Positions 41,065-55,634 of a stretch of DNA of 64,000 nucleotides are shown one piece after another; position 1 is the first letter of the stretch; the number at the start of each line of letters is the position of its first letter. The translations under genes were made by a program, and so were the position numbers. A model generated the notes under the pieces. It had not been told where the DNA came from, made no database searches, and saw nothing but the letters and a program-made list of their open reading frames with translations. Origin of the DNA: Nocardioides alkalitolerans DSM 16699 (lineage in GTDB: Bacteria > Actinomycetota > Actinomycetes > Propionibacteriales > Nocardioidaceae). The stretch is from contig NZ_AUFN01000010.1 in the NCBI RefSeq assembly GCF_000426525.1, positions 1 through 64,000 on the forward strand. Direction: 5' to 3'.

Positions 41065-43150
41065 GGTCGAGCTGCACCCGTACGGCGGGCAGCTTGCGGG
41101 CCGACCGTTCGCGCTGGAGCGCCCCGAGCGCGGCCGAGAGACCGTCACCACCGGTGGCCGGCACCCGGACGACCGCCCGCACCTCCGGCTCCTCCGGGGC
41201 CGGCACGCCGGCGCGCGGGGCGACCGGGACCGGGCCCAGGACCTCGACCGGCCCCTCGACGTGCAGGTGCGCGAGCGCGAGCTCGACGGCGTCGGCCTCC
41301 CCCGTCACCGTGGCCAGCCGGCTCGCGGGGGGCAGCCGGGCGGCGGCACGCTCGGCGGCCTCGCGCTCGGCATAGCCCGTCGGGTCCCACCGCACGAGTG
41401 CCTGCAGGGTCGGTTCGGCGGGGTCGCCGACCGCGACCACCGCTCCCCCGGGCCGCACGAGCGCCGCAGCGTTGAGCCAGCGTCGTACGGCCTCCTCGCC
41501 CGTGTGCAGGTCGACGCGGGCGAGCGCGAGCCACGTGTCGAGCAGGAGCACCCCCGCGTAGCCCGGGCCCTCGGCGTACGGCTCGGCCCCGGGCGTCGCG
41601 ACCACCAGGGCCGGTTTGTCCGGCACCGAGGCGACCACGGCGTCGCCCGCCGACGTGCGCACCGGCACGGACGGGAACATCCGCCCCAGCTCCTCCGCCG
41701 TGCGGGCGTCGCCCAGCACGGGGGCACGCAGGCCGTGGTGGCCGCAGGTGGTGCAGGCCCAGGCGCGGTCGGCGGTGCCGCACCAGCGGCACGTCGGGGG
41801 CGCGGTGGCCCCGGGGATCTGGAGCGGCCCCGTGCAGGTCGTGCAGCGGGCCGGGGTGCGGCAGCGCTCGCAGGCCAGACCGACGGCGTACCCCGCCCGG
41901 GGCGTCTGGACGAGCACGGGCCCCGTCGCGAGGGCGGTGCGCACGAGGTCGCGCGCGAGCGTGGGCACCCGGGTGCTGCGCGCGTGGGGGTCGCGCTCCA
42001 GCTCGCGCTCGGTCGCGCCCGTCACGCTGACGCGCACCTGGTCGCGCAGCCAGGCCCGCGGCGGGCTCACCGGACGTGCCCAGCCGGACGCCACCAGCTG
42101 CACGGACTCCACCGACCGCGCGAAGCCGCCGACGATCGCGGCCGCGCCGTGCTGCTCCGCCCGCATCACCAGCACCTCGCGGGTGTGGGGGTACGGCGCA
42201 CGCGGCTCGGCGTGCAGGTCGTCACCGTCGTCCCACACCACCACGAGGCCGAGGTCGGCCACCGGCGCCCAGGCAGCGGCCCGGGTACCGACCACCACCC
42301 GGCGGGCACCCCGGGAGACCGCGAGGAACTCCCGGTAGCGCGCCGCGGGACCGGCGTCGGCCCGCAGCGCGACGTGGTGGCCCTCCCCCAGGCGGGCCGT
42401 CAGCGCTGCGTCCAGACGGTCGAGGTCGCGGCCGTCGGGCACGCACAGCAGCACCCCACGGCCCGCCGCGTACGTCGTCGCCGCCGCGTGCGCGAGCAGC
42501 CCCGGCCAGTCGGCCCCCGGTGCCGCACCCCACACCGAGCGGACCGCGCCTCCCCGCGCGAGGTGGTCGACGAAGGCACCGCCGTGCTCGTACGACGACC
42601 AGGCCTCCCGCGCCGCCGCGACGACCGCCTCGGCCGGCCCCGTCGACACGGCCGGGGGCAGCGGCTCCTCCTTCTCGGTCGTCGCGTGCCGCGGCGGCAC
42701 CGCGAGCCGCAGGACGTCGGAGCGCGTGCCGGCGTACCGCTGCGCGACGAGCGCCGACAGCTCGGCCACGTCGGCGTGGAGGACGGGCTCGGCGCTCACC
42801 ACGCGGCGCAACGGCTGCAGGGTCGGGTAGTCGGACGCCGGGACGCGGCCGACCACGTAGCCGTCGACGTCCTGGCCGGCGAAGCGGACCTTCACCCGCA
42901 CGCCCGGCACCGCCGTGCGAGCCATCGCCGACGGCACGAGGTAGTCGAAGGGACGGTCGAGGTGGGCCAGCGGCACGTCGACCAGCACCTGGGCCACCGG
43001 GTCGACCTCGGCCGGGGCGACCTCCTTGCGCTTCTTCTGCGACGACGCGGCCTGCTCGTCCTTCGCCCGGCGCACGGCGGTGCGCGCCATCTCCGGCAGC
43101 AGCGCGTGCTGCTCCGGCTCGACGGGCTCGGGTGGAACGGACGTGGTCAC
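41051..43150 (-). CDS. priA: Replication restart protein PriA, helicase-motif-poor actinobacterial form
   Basis: The 699-residue protein has the PriA N-terminal 3'-end binding domain (VLVDVPLAHLDRPFDYLVP). It has the zinc-binding Cys set CERCRTPARCTTCTG and CRWCGTADRAWACTTCG, and the C-terminal PriA domain. The ATPase signatures expected of PriA are not recognisable. There is no GxxxxGKT, and the DEAH box region reads WDDGDDLHAE. Mycobacterial PriA is similarly described as lacking detectable helicase domains. It probably acts as a DNA-binding restart factor. A basic leader of about 45 residues precedes the fold. Confidence 0.93.
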   Translation of the reverse strand: MTTSVPPEPVEPEQHALLPEMARTAVRRAKDEQAASSQKKRKEVAPAEVDPVAQVLVDVPLAHLDRPFDYLVPSAMARTAVPGVRVKVRFAGQDVDGYVVGRVPASDYPTLQPLRRVVSAEPVLHADVAELSALVAQRYAGTRSDVLRLAVPPRHATTEKEEPLPPAVSTGPAEAVVAAAREAWSSYEHGGAFVDHLARGGAVRSVWGAAPGADWPGLLAHAAATTYAAGRGVLLCVPDGRDLDRLDAALTARLGEGHHVALRADAGPAARYREFLAVSRGARRVVVGTRAAAWAPVADLGLVVVWDDGDDLHAEPRAPYPHTREVLVMRAEQHGAAAIVGGFARSVESVQLVASGWARPVSPPRAWLRDQVRVSVTGATERELERDPHARSTRVPTLARDLVRTALATGPVLVQTPRAGYAVGLACERCRTPARCTTCTGPLQIPGATAPPTCRWCGTADRAWACTTCGHHGLRAPVLGDARTAEELGRMFPSVPVRTSAGDAVVASVPDKPALVVATPGAEPYAEGPGYAGVLLLDTWLALARVDLHTGEEAVRRWLNAAALVRPGGAVVAVGDPAEPTLQALVRWDPTGYAEREAAERAAARLPPASRLATVTGEADAVELALAHLHVEGPVEVLGPVPVAPRAGVPAPEEPEVRAVVRVPATGGDGLSAALGALQRERSARKLPAVRVQLDPPSL

Positions 43151-43220
43151 GGGAGAAGGTCTACCGTGCCGCGCCGACAGCCCGCACGCCCGGTCGCCGG
43201 CGCCTGTGGACGACAGGTCC

Positions 43221-44108
43221 TCACGCCGGCGGACGGGACGCCCGACCACGCCGCCCCTGGCGGGACGACCGCTCGACGCTCGTCGTCAGCTCGCCGAGCG
43301 CCGCGCCGCGGGCCCGCTCGAGCACCGCCGCGTCCGCGAGCCCGCGGCGCTCCAGCACGTCCAGGGCCTGCGCGACGTCGCGCTCGATGCGCGCGCGCTC
43401 GCGCTCCGGCAGCGTGGCCGCGAGCTCGCCGGGACCACCCGCGACGCCGGCTCGGCGCGCGCCGTACGACGCGGGCCGTGACGCCACCACGCCGACGGCG
43501 ACGGCCAGCAGCGCCGCCGCCACCGTGACGACCAGGGGGACGACGACACCCGTCGGCCAGCGGTCGGTGCTCGACATCCAGGCGACGGTGCCGATGCCGT
43601 GGACCAGGAGCACGACCGCGACGGCGACCCAGAGGTCGGCCGATACCGGCCGGCGCCCCGACGCCCGGGTGACCAGCCAGCTCGCCCACCGGGCGAGGAA
43701 GGTCGAGGTCGACGCCGTCATCGCCACCGCGGCGACCGCGTCCGCCGTCGCCGGAGCGGGCACGTCGTTCGTCGCCGAGGAGCCCAGGACCGTGGTCGTC
43801 ACCGCGGTCCCGAGCGCCGTCAGCAGCGTCAGCGCGGTCAGCCCCGTGCGGGGCAGCCGGTCGGCCGCTCTGCGCCACGTACGACGCGGGTCGAGCGCGT
43901 CCTGGACCGCCGGGTGACGCGCGAAGGCCGCGACCTCGAGGCCGCGCCACGGGACCCGCGAGGCCGCAGGCAACGAGGCTGCCAGGTGCCGGGCGCTGCG
44001 GGACGGGACCTCGCGGAGCTCGTGGTCGGCAGCCCCGCCGGAGCCCGCAGCGATCCGGCCCGCGTCGCCCCAGGGGGAAGGTCCGCCGTACCCGTCGCCG
44101 TCCACCAT
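43221..44108 (-). CDS. Membrane protein, paralogue of its upstream neighbour (function unknown)
   Basis: The 295-residue protein has no recognised domain. After a polar leader comes VPWRGLEVAAFARHPAVQDALDPRR (about 52-76), then about four hydrophobic helices (TGLTALTLLTALGTAVTTTVLG, DAVAAVAMTASTSTFLARW, WVAVAVVLLVHGIGTVAWM, GVVVPLVVTVAAALLAVAVGVV). The cytoplasmic tail LPERERARIERDVAQALDVLERRGLADAAVLERARG looks helical. The order and motif match the neighbouring 257-residue protein, so the two arose by tandem duplication. The ATG at 44108 is the first start compatible with the gap to that gene. Confidence 0.65.
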   Translation of the reverse strand: MVDGDGYGGPSPWGDAGRIAAGSGGAADHELREVPSRSARHLAASLPAASRVPWRGLEVAAFARHPAVQDALDPRRTWRRAADRLPRTGLTALTLLTALGTAVTTTVLGSSATNDVPAPATADAVAAVAMTASTSTFLARWASWLVTRASGRRPVSADLWVAVAVVLLVHGIGTVAWMSSTDRWPTGVVVPLVVTVAAALLAVAVGVVASRPASYGARRAGVAGGPGELAATLPERERARIERDVAQALDVLERRGLADAAVLERARGAALGELTTSVERSSRQGRRGRASRPPA

Positions 44109-44137
44109 GGCACCAGGATCCCAGAACAGGTCGAGGC

Positions 44138-44911
44138 TCAGCGCCGGGTGCTTTGCGAGAGGTCGTGCGCCAGCATCGCGAGCGGTGCCCGTCGAGCCCG
44201 GCCCGCGACCTCCGGCGCGACGACCCCGCGCGCCTCCAGGTCGGCGACGGCAGCGCCCAGGTCCGCCGCGACCGCTCCCTGCTCGGCCGACGACAGGCCC
44301 GCGGCCGCGGCGCGCGCGACCGCCAGCGGTCCGGGAGACACGCGCACCCGGGGGCCCCGCGCCACCGTCGCCACCCCGAGCCCGATCGCGGCGAGCACGA
44401 GCGTGAGCCACACCGGCAGCAGCCGCGGGTCACCGGGACCGTCGACGGTGCGGACGAGCGCCAACGGGATCGTGAGCAGGGCCAGCACCGCGGGGCCGGC
44501 GAACAGCGCCACCCTGCCGGACAGCTCCCGCCGAGCGCGGCCACCGAGCGCGAGGAGGACCAGCACCGCGACAAGCACCACGGCGGTCAGTCCGAACACC
44601 ACGCCCGTCAGCCCGGCCGCCAGCCCCTCCTGGGAGTCGTCAAACCACCATCCCCTCGCCCCCGTCGCCACGAGGCCCAGGAGCGGGAGGAAGCCGAGCC
44701 CGGTGAACAGCGCCGGCGCGACGCCGGGGCGGGCCAGCCAGGGCCGCCCCTGGACGCGGGGCCAGCGGCCGCGGGGGTCGAGCCCCTCCTGCACGGAGGG
44801 ATGCGCGCTGAAGGCCGCGATCTCCAGGCCACGCCACGGCACCTCGTCCCCCGCAGAAACGCGTCGTGCCGCCTCCAGCGCACTGGGGGCGGCACGTCGC
44901 TCGGTCGTCAC
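44138..44911 (-). CDS. Membrane protein, paralogue of its downstream neighbour (function unknown)
   Basis: The 257-residue protein has VPWRGLEIAAFSAHPSVQEGLDPR (24-47), matching the neighbour at most positions. It has four hydrophobic helices and a C-terminal helical segment GLSSAEQGAVAADLGAAVADLEARGVVAPEVAGRARR that parallels the neighbour's tail. It lies 19 bases after the metK stop, GTG start. No family name is known to me. Confidence 0.65.
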   Translation of the reverse strand: MTTERRAAPSALEAARRVSAGDEVPWRGLEIAAFSAHPSVQEGLDPRGRWPRVQGRPWLARPGVAPALFTGLGFLPLLGLVATGARGWWFDDSQEGLAAGLTGVVFGLTAVVLVAVLVLLALGGRARRELSGRVALFAGPAVLALLTIPLALVRTVDGPGDPRLLPVWLTLVLAAIGLGVATVARGPRVRVSPGPLAVARAAAAGLSSAEQGAVAADLGAAVADLEARGVVAPEVAGRARRAPLAMLAHDLSQSTRR

Positions 44912-44930
44912 GGTGACCGGAACCGGATCG

Positions 44931-46136
<1,206 letters not shown>

Positions 46137-46277
46137 GTTCGGTACTCACTCCCACTCGACAGGTCCTGCGGAACGGCTAGAACCTTAGTCGCGTACCCCA
46201 GGCGTATTGGAATCCGAGACGAACGCCCGCGTGGCGGACACCCCGCGCCGGGCGGGTACGGCGGAGGCCGCGGCGCG

Positions 46278-47513
46278 TCAGAACCGCTGGGCGACCTGGT
46301 CCCAGATCGCGTGCGCGAGCACGCCCTTGGCGGCTCGGGGCACCTCGACGGCCGAGCCGTCGGCGCCCAGGATGACCGCCTCGTTCTCGGTGCTGCCGAA
46401 GACCGCTCCCCCGCTCACGTCGTTGACGACGAGCAGGTCGCATCCCTTGCGGGCCAGCTTGGCGCGGCCGAGCTCGAGGACGGAGCCCGTGGCGTCGCCG
46501 GTCTCCGCGGCGAAGCCGACCACCACCGAGCCGGGTCGCGCCCGCTCGTGGCTGATCTCGGCGAGGATGTCGGCGTTCTGCGCCAGCTCGATCGGAGCGG
46601 CCGAGCCGTCGGGGTTCTTCTTGATCTTGTCGTCGCTGAACGCGACGGGCCGGAAGTCGGCGGGCGCGGCGGCCATCACGACGGCGTCGGCCGCGGCGGC
46701 GGCGGACACGACCGCCCGGTGCAGCTCGGCGGTGGTCTCGACCCTCACGACCGTGACGCCGGCCGGGTCGGGCAGCTCCACGTTCGCCGCCACCAGGGTG
46801 ACCTCGGCCCCGCGGGCCACGGCGGCGCGGGCCAGGGCGTAGCCCTGACGCCCCGACGAGCGGTTGCCGAGGAACCGCACGGGGTCCAGGTACTCCCGCG
46901 TGCCGCCCGCGGACACGAGCACGTGACGTCCGGCCAGGTCGGTCGGTGCGGCGCCGACGGCCGCGCGACCCAGCACCTCGACCGCGACCTCGAAGATCTC
47001 GGACGGGTCGGGCAGGCGGCCCTTGCCGGTGTCCTTGCCCGTCAGGCGACCCTCGGCCGGCTCGACGACGATCACGCCGCGGGCCCGCAGGGTGGCGACG
47101 TTGGCGACGGTGGCGGGGTGCTCCCACATCTCCGTGTGCATCGCCGGGACCATCACGACAGGGCAGCGGGCGGTGAGCAGGGTGTTGGTGAGGAGGTCGT
47201 CGGCGAGGCCGTGGGCGGCCTTGGCCAGCAGGTTGGCGGTCGCCGGCGCGACGACGACGAGGTCGGCGGTCTGGCCGATGCGCACGTGGGGCACCTCGTG
47301 CACGCGGGTCCACACGTCGGTGGCGACGGGCTTGCCGGAGAGGGCGGCCCAGGTGGGTGCGCCGACGAACTCCAGCGCGGCCTCGGTCGGCACCGGCGTC
47401 ACGTCGTGGCCGGACTCGGTGAACCGGCGCAGCAGCTCGCAGGCCTTGTACGCCGCGATGCCGCCGCCCACACCGAGCACCACGCGGGGTGCGGACGGAG
47501 GGGACGACGGCAT
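46278..47513 (-). CDS. coaBC: Bifunctional phosphopantothenoylcysteine decarboxylase / synthetase
   Basis: Two steps of coenzyme A synthesis. The N-terminal flavoprotein CoaC (about 1-180) has LGVGGGIAAYKACELLRRF, APATANLLAKAAHGLADDLLT and VPAMHTEMW. The C-terminal CoaB domain (190-411) has VLVSAGGTREYLDPVRFLGNRSSG, APADFRPVAFSDDKIKK and VVGFAAETGD. It lies 31 bases after rpoZ in the gmk-rpoZ-coaBC order common in bacteria. Confidence 0.97.
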   Translation of the reverse strand: MPSSPPSAPRVVLGVGGGIAAYKACELLRRFTESGHDVTPVPTEAALEFVGAPTWAALSGKPVATDVWTRVHEVPHVRIGQTADLVVVAPATANLLAKAAHGLADDLLTNTLLTARCPVVMVPAMHTEMWEHPATVANVATLRARGVIVVEPAEGRLTGKDTGKGRLPDPSEIFEVAVEVLGRAAVGAAPTDLAGRHVLVSAGGTREYLDPVRFLGNRSSGRQGYALARAAVARGAEVTLVAANVELPDPAGVTVVRVETTAELHRAVVSAAAAADAVVMAAAPADFRPVAFSDDKIKKNPDGSAAPIELAQNADILAEISHERARPGSVVVGFAAETGDATGSVLELGRAKLARKGCDLLVVNDVSGGAVFGSTENEAVILGADGSAVEVPRAAKGVLAHAIWDQVAQRF

Positions 47514-47544
47514 CGGTTGCTGCTGGTCGCTCAGGAGGGCGAGG

Positions 47545-47874
47545 TCACTCGGCGCTGAACGTGGCGTCGACGGCGGCCGAACGAGCGGCCTCCTCCTCGG
47601 CAGCCAGCTCGGCCGGGTCGATGTCCTCGCAGGTCAGCAGGTCCTCGTTGATCTCGCGGAGCGCGATCGAGAGGGGCTTCTCCTGCACGTGGGTGTCGAC
47701 GAGCGGGCCGACGTACTCCAGCAGGCCCTCGCCGAGCTGGGAGTAGTAGGCGTTGATCTGCCGGGCGCGCTTGGCGCTGTAGAGGACCAGCTTGTACTTG
47801 CTGTCCGTCTTGGTGAGCAGGTCGTCGATCGAGGGGTTGGTCACGCCCTCGGCGGCGGGAAGGGGTGCAGACAC
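47545..47874 (-). CDS. rpoZ: RNA polymerase omega subunit
   Basis: Small subunit helping beta' fold in the RNA polymerase core. The 109-residue protein has [32 protein letters not shown], and [15 protein letters not shown]. The acidic tail is typical for actinobacteria. GTG start; it sits between gmk and coaBC. Confidence 0.95.
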   Translation of the reverse strand: MSAPLPAAEGVTNPSIDDLLTKTDSKYKLVLYSAKRARQINAYYSQLGEGLLEYVGPLVDTHVQEKPLSIALREINEDLLTCEDIDPAELAAEEEAARSAAVDATFSAE

Positions 47875-47954
47875 GCAGGGGCCTCACAGATGGTCGGAGA
47901 TCGGTCTCGGAGCCCGGGGCCGGGCCGGGCACGGCCCTCGCAGGAGGGGGCAGC

Positions 47955-48530
47955 TCAGCTGGCCCGAGTGGGCACTGTCATCAAGGCTACCAACTCCGCG
48001 GCTGCAACCGGTACTTCGTGGTTCACGATCGTCACGTCGAACTCCCGCTCGGCCGCCAGCTCGTCCTTCGCCGTCTCCAGGCGACGGGTGCGCTCGGCCT
48101 CCGTCTCGGTGCCCCGGCCGACGAGCCGGCGCACCAGCTCCTCCCAGCTCGGGGGCTTGAGGAAGACGAACAGCGCGTCGGGCATCGTGCGTCGGACCTG
48201 GCGCGCGCCCTGCAGGTCGATCTCCAGCATCGCGGGGCGTCCGGCGGCCAGCGCCTGGTCGACGGGGCCACGGGGCGTGCCGTACCGGGCCGCCTTGTGC
48301 ACCACGGCCCACTCCAGCAGGTCGTCGGCCTCGATCATCCGGTCGAACTCGGCGTCGGAGACGAACCAGTAGTGGACGCCGTGCTCCTCGCCCGGGCGGG
48401 GCGGGCGGGTCGTCGCGGAGACGGAGATCCAGACGTCGGGGTGGCGCTCCCGCACCTCGGCGGCGACGGTGCCCTTGCCCACGGCGGTGGGGCCGGCGAG
48501 CACGACGAGCCGCGAGCGGCCGTCAGCCAC
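47955..48530 (-). CDS. gmk: Guanylate kinase
   Basis: Phosphorylates GMP to GDP. The 191-residue P-loop kinase has [30 protein letters not shown] and [11 protein letters not shown]. The start is the GTG overlapping the mihF stop (GTGGCTGA). A longer in-frame start upstream lies within mihF and is rejected. Confidence 0.96.
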   Translation of the reverse strand: MADGRSRLVVLAGPTAVGKGTVAAEVRERHPDVWISVSATTRPPRPGEEHGVHYWFVSDAEFDRMIEADDLLEWAVVHKAARYGTPRGPVDQALAAGRPAMLEIDLQGARQVRRTMPDALFVFLKPPSWEELVRRLVGRGTETEAERTRRLETAKDELAAEREFDVTIVNHEVPVAAAELVALMTVPTRAS

Positions 48531-48843
48531 GTGGCGCGAACTCGGCCTCGAGGGCGGCGACCTGCTTGGCACCCAGCCCGCGGACACGCCGGCTGTCGGC
48601 GATCGCGAGGCGCTCCATGATCTGCTTCGCCCGGACCTTGCCCACGCCCGGCATCGACTGCAGCAGGTCGAAGACCCGCATCTTCGCGATGACCTCGTTG
48701 GCCTCGCGCTCCCCCAGCACCTCGGAGATCGTCGCGCCGGCGTTCTTCAACCGGCTCTTGACCTCGGCCCGCTCCCGCCGGGAGGCAGCCGCTTTCGCGA
48801 GCGCGGCCTGGCGCTGTTCGGGGGTGAGCGGGGGCAGGGCCAC
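48523..48843 (-). CDS. mihF: Integration host factor, actinobacterial type (mIHF)
   Basis: Nucleoid-associated DNA-bending protein first described for mycobacteriophage L5 integration. The 106-residue protein has the mIHF helix cluster [21 protein letters not shown] and the helix-two-turn-helix [16 protein letters not shown] basic N-terminal arm precedes it. It starts the mihF-gmk-rpoZ-coaBC cluster, and a well-spaced promoter lies upstream. Confidence 0.95.
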   Translation of the reverse strand: MALPPLTPEQRQAALAKAAASRRERAEVKSRLKNAGATISEVLGEREANEVIAKMRVFDLLQSMPGVGKVRAKQIMERLAIADSRRVRGLGAKQVAALEAEFAPRG

Positions 48844-48887
48844 GGGCAGTCCTTGCGTTGAACGGTGGTGACGGACGACGACGGGCC

Positions 48888-48916
48888 AATCTAGCCATGC
48901 CCGACGACAGTGGCAA
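48888..48916 (-). promoter_or_regulatory. mihF-gmk-rpoZ-coaBC promoter
   Basis: TTGCCA (48916-48911) and TAGATT (48893-48888) are 17 bases apart on the minus strand. The -35 differs from TTGACA by one base. The leader of about 40 bases contains AAGGA before the mihF GTG. Confidence 0.75.
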
Positions 48917-49005
48917 CGTACGTGGCGGCCCCGAGGTCACGACACGGGGCCCGTCACTTCCGCCCGAGCCGCCTCGAGCCCCCCACGCCGAGCCCGGCGG
49001 CGCGT

Positions 49006-49863
49006 TCAGTCGCGCAGCGTCTCGACGAACGTCTCGTTGATGCGGAGCGCCGCCGCGCGCAGGGCCCCGACGTCCGGACCGGCCGCCAGCACCTCCCGCG
49101 ACGAGCTCGGCAGCACCCGGGCCGCCTCCGCACCGAAGATCCGGCGCACGTCGGCCGGCGTGCCGCCCTGCGCACCCACACCGGGGGCCAGGAGGGGCCC
49201 GTTGACGGCCAGCGACTCCCCCGCCTCCTCGTCGGCGCCCTCGATCGTGGCGCCCACGACGGCCCCGAACGACCCCAGCGGGCGCACGCCCTCGTTGAGG
49301 GCGCGCAGCTCGTCGAGCACGCCCGCGGCGACGGAGCGGCCGTTCCGGCGGGCGGCCTGCACCGTGGGGGCCTCCTTGTTGGAGGTCAGCGCGAGCACGA
49401 AGAGCCCGCCCCCGTGCCGACGGGCGGTCTCCACCATGGGCGTCAGCGATCCGAAGCCGAGGAACGGGCTGGCCGTGATCGCGTCGACCGCCAGGGGCGA
49501 CGACGGGTCGAGGTAGGCGTCGGCGTACGCCTGCGACGTCGAGCCGATGTCGCCCCGCTTCACGTCGAGCAGCACCAGCGCCCCGGCCGCCCGGAGGTCG
49601 GCGATCGTGCGCTCGAGCACGGCCACGCCGGCGCTGCCGAAGCGCTCGAAGAACGCCGACTGCGGCTTCACGACCGAGCAGACCGGCCCGAGGGCCTCGG
49701 CCGCCGTACGGGCGAAGCGCTCGAGCCCCGCCGGGTTCATGTCGAGCCCCCAGTCGGCCAGGAGCGCGCCGTGGGGGTCGATGCCGGCGCACAGCGGGCC
49801 CCGGTCGGCCATCGCGGCGGCGAGGCGGACACCGAAGGGCGCCGGCGAGGTCGTCTCGGTCAT
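49006..49863 (-). CDS. pyrF: Orotidine 5'-phosphate decarboxylase (type 2)
   Basis: Last step of UMP synthesis. The 285-residue enzyme is of the longer type found in actinobacteria, with VKPQSAFFERFGSAGVAVLE and the catalytic LLDVKRGDIGSTS (Lys between Asp residues). VNGPLLAPGVGAQGGT lies near the phosphate site. It is the last gene of the pyrimidine operon, followed by about 160 bases without genes before mihF. Confidence 0.96.
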   Translation of the reverse strand: MTETTSPAPFGVRLAAAMADRGPLCAGIDPHGALLADWGLDMNPAGLERFARTAAEALGPVCSVVKPQSAFFERFGSAGVAVLERTIADLRAAGALVLLDVKRGDIGSTSQAYADAYLDPSSPLAVDAITASPFLGFGSLTPMVETARRHGGGLFVLALTSNKEAPTVQAARRNGRSVAAGVLDELRALNEGVRPLGSFGAVVGATIEGADEEAGESLAVNGPLLAPGVGAQGGTPADVRRIFGAEAARVLPSSSREVLAAGPDVGALRAAALRINETFVETLRD

Positions 49864-49894
49864 GGGTGCTCCTCGGTGAGGTGGGTGCGGGTCG

Positions 49895-50989
49895 TCAGCG
49901 GGCGTCGTGCGCCGCGAGCGCGCCGGCGACGCGGCGCGGCCACAGCGGGCCCTCGTAGATGAACGCCGTGTAGGCCTGGACGAGGTCGGCGCCGGCCTCG
50001 ACGCGGGCCACCGCCTCGGCGGGCGTGTCGACCCCGCCGACGGAGACGAGCGCCGGACCGTCCAGCCGGTCGCGCAGCAGGCGCAGCACCTCGCGGGACC
50101 GCTCGGCGACGGGGCGGCCCGACACGCCCCCGGCCCCGATCGCCTCCACCTGCGCCGCCGGGGCGGTGAGGCCGTCGCGACGGATCGTGGTGTTGGTGGC
50201 GATGACGCCGTCGAGGCCCAGGCCCATCGCCAGGTCGGCCACGGCGAGCACGTCCTCGTCGGCGAGGTCGGGCGCGATCTTCACGAGCAGGGGCACCGGG
50301 CGCGACCGCGTGGCGTCGCCGCCGGTCACCTCGTCGGCCCGGCGTCGTACGGCGCGCAGCAGCGGCTCGAGGCGCTCCACGGCCTGCAGCGTGCGCAGGC
50401 CCGGCGTGTTGGGCGAGGAGACGTTGACGACCAGGTAGTCGGCGTACGGGGCCAGCAGGCCCGTGCTGGACGTGTAGTCGCCCAGGACGGCCGCCTCGTC
50501 GTCCTCCGGCACGACCTTCGACTTGCCGATGTTGACGCCGAGCACCGGACGCGGGAGCCCGCGCCCCGCGTCGCCCTGCCGCTCGAGCCGGGCGGCGCGG
50601 ACGGCGAGCCGCTGCGCCACCGCGACGGCGCCGTCGTTGTTGAAGCCCATCCGGTTCACGACCGCCCGGTCGGCCGGCAGCCGGAACAGCCGCGGCTGCG
50701 GGTTGCCGGGCTGCGCCAGCCCCGTGACCGTCCCGATCTCCACGTGCCCGAACCCGAGCGCGCCGAGCGCGTCGATGCCCACCGCGTTCTTGTCGAACCC
50801 GGCCGCGAGGCCGAACCGGTGCGGGAACCGCAGCCCCATCACCTCGACGGGTGCCTCCGGTCGGGGGGCGACCGGCGCACGACGCAGCGCGGGCCCCGCG
50901 GCCCGGATCGCTCGGAAGGACGCGTGGTGCGCCCGCTCCGGGTCGGTCCGGGTGAGGACGTGGTCGAAGAGGAGCTGGTAGGGCCTCAT
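49895..50989 (-). CDS. pyrD: Dihydroorotate dehydrogenase (quinone), class 2
   Basis: Oxidises dihydroorotate to orotate and feeds electrons to quinones at the membrane. The 364-residue protein has an N-terminal helical leader ([21 protein letters not shown]) for membrane attachment. [39 protein letters not shown] with the catalytic Ser, and [11 protein letters not shown] follow. It begins 10 bases after carB. Confidence 0.96.
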   Translation of the reverse strand: MRPYQLLFDHVLTRTDPERAHHASFRAIRAAGPALRRAPVAPRPEAPVEVMGLRFPHRFGLAAGFDKNAVGIDALGALGFGHVEIGTVTGLAQPGNPQPRLFRLPADRAVVNRMGFNNDGAVAVAQRLAVRAARLERQGDAGRGLPRPVLGVNIGKSKVVPEDDEAAVLGDYTSSTGLLAPYADYLVVNVSSPNTPGLRTLQAVERLEPLLRAVRRRADEVTGGDATRSRPVPLLVKIAPDLADEDVLAVADLAMGLGLDGVIATNTTIRRDGLTAPAAQVEAIGAGGVSGRPVAERSREVLRLLRDRLDGPALVSVGGVDTPAEAVARVEAGADLVQAYTAFIYEGPLWPRRVAGALAAHDAR

Positions 50990-50999
50990 CCGCGTGACC

Positions 51000-54443
<3,444 letters not shown>

Positions 54444-54446
54444 GTC

Positions 54447-55634
54447 TCAGGCCTCCTTCGCGGGCGTCGCGGTCGTCGGGGTGCTCGTGGAGCGGGCGGC
54501 CATGAGGTCGCAGAAGCGGTCGAAGAGGTACGCCGCGTCGTGGGGGCCGGCGGCGGCCTCGGGGTGGTACTGCACCGAGAAGCTGAGCAGCTCTCCGCCG
54601 CGCTCCCCCTCCGCGCCGGGGGCGCGCAGCTCGAGTCCCTCGACCACGTCGTCGTTGAGGCAGACGTGGCTGACGCTCGCGACGCCGTACGGCGTGGTGG
54701 TCGGCGCGTCGAGCGGCGCGTCCACCGCGAAGCCGTGGTTGTGGGCGGTGACCTCGACCTTGCCGGTGGTGCGGTCCATCACCGGCTGGTTGATGCCGCG
54801 GTGGCCGTACTTCAGCTTGAACGTGCCGAACCCGAGCGCCCGGCCGAAGAGCTGGTTGCCGAAGCAGATGCCGAAGTAGGGCACGTCGCGCCCCAGCGCC
54901 TCCTGCAGCAGCGCGACCTGGTCGGTCGTCGCCGCCGGGTCGCCGGGGCCGTTGGAGTAGAAGAGCCCGTCGGGACCGTCGTCGCCGACCGCGAGCACGT
55001 CCTCGATGGTCGAGGTGGCGGGCAGCACGTGCACCTCGATGCCGCGCTCGGCCATCATCCGCGGGGTGTTCGCCTTGATGCCGAGGTCGACGGCCGCGAC
55101 GGTGAAGCGCTTCTCGCCGACGGCGGGCACGACGTACGCCTCGCGCGTCGAGACCTCGTCGGAGAGCTCGGTGCCGGCCATCTCGCCGGACGCGCGCACG
55201 CGCTCCAGCAGGCGGGCCGGGTCGGTCTCGGTGGTGGAGATGCCGACGCGCATGGCGCCGCGCTCGCGCAGGTGGCGGGTGAGCGCCCGGGTGTCGACGC
55301 CCGAGATGCCGACGACGCCCTGCGCGCGCAGCTCGTCGTCGAGGCTGCGCACCGACTGCCAGTTGGACGGCACCCGGGCGGGGTCGCGCACGACGTAGCC
55401 GGCCACCCAGATGCGGCCCGACTCGGGGTCGTCGTCGTTGACGCCGGTGTTGCCGACGTGCGGCGCGGTCATCACGACGACCTGGCGGTGGTACGACGGG
55501 TCGGTCAGCGTCTCCTGGTAGCCGGTCATGCCGGTGGAGAACACCGCCTCGCCGAAGGTCTCGCCCGTGGCGCCGTAGGCGTCGCCGTGGAACGTGCGCC
55601 CGTCCTCCAGGACGAGCAGGGCGGGAGCGGTCAT
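54447..55634 (-). CDS. carA: Carbamoyl-phosphate synthase small subunit
   Basis: Glutamine amidotransferase subunit supplying ammonia to CarB. The 395-residue protein has an N-terminal CPSase-specific domain ([29 protein letters not shown]). The class I GATase follows with [17 protein letters not shown] (nucleophilic Cys) and [13 protein letters not shown] (His, Glu). The tail is Thr/Ser-rich. The ATG overlaps the pyrC stop by four bases and carB starts 3 bases after its stop. Confidence 0.97.
   Translation of the reverse strand: MTAPALLVLEDGRTFHGDAYGATGETFGEAVFSTGMTGYQETLTDPSYHRQVVVMTAPHVGNTGVNDDDPESGRIWVAGYVVRDPARVPSNWQSVRSLDDELRAQGVVGISGVDTRALTRHLRERGAMRVGISTTETDPARLLERVRASGEMAGTELSDEVSTREAYVVPAVGEKRFTVAAVDLGIKANTPRMMAERGIEVHVLPATSTIEDVLAVGDDGPDGLFYSNGPGDPAATTDQVALLQEALGRDVPYFGICFGNQLFGRALGFGTFKLKYGHRGINQPVMDRTTGKVEVTAHNHGFAVDAPLDAPTTTPYGVASVSHVCLNDDVVEGLELRAPGAEGERGGELLSFSVQYHPEAAAGPHDAAYLFDRFCDLMAARSTSTPTTATPAKEA

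Noticed and set aside
46137..46277. SAM riboswitch before metK
   Set aside because: None of the conserved SAM-I or SAM-II/SAM-IV core blocks can be seen. Only a weak -10 (TAAGGT) and a ribosome-binding site are present.
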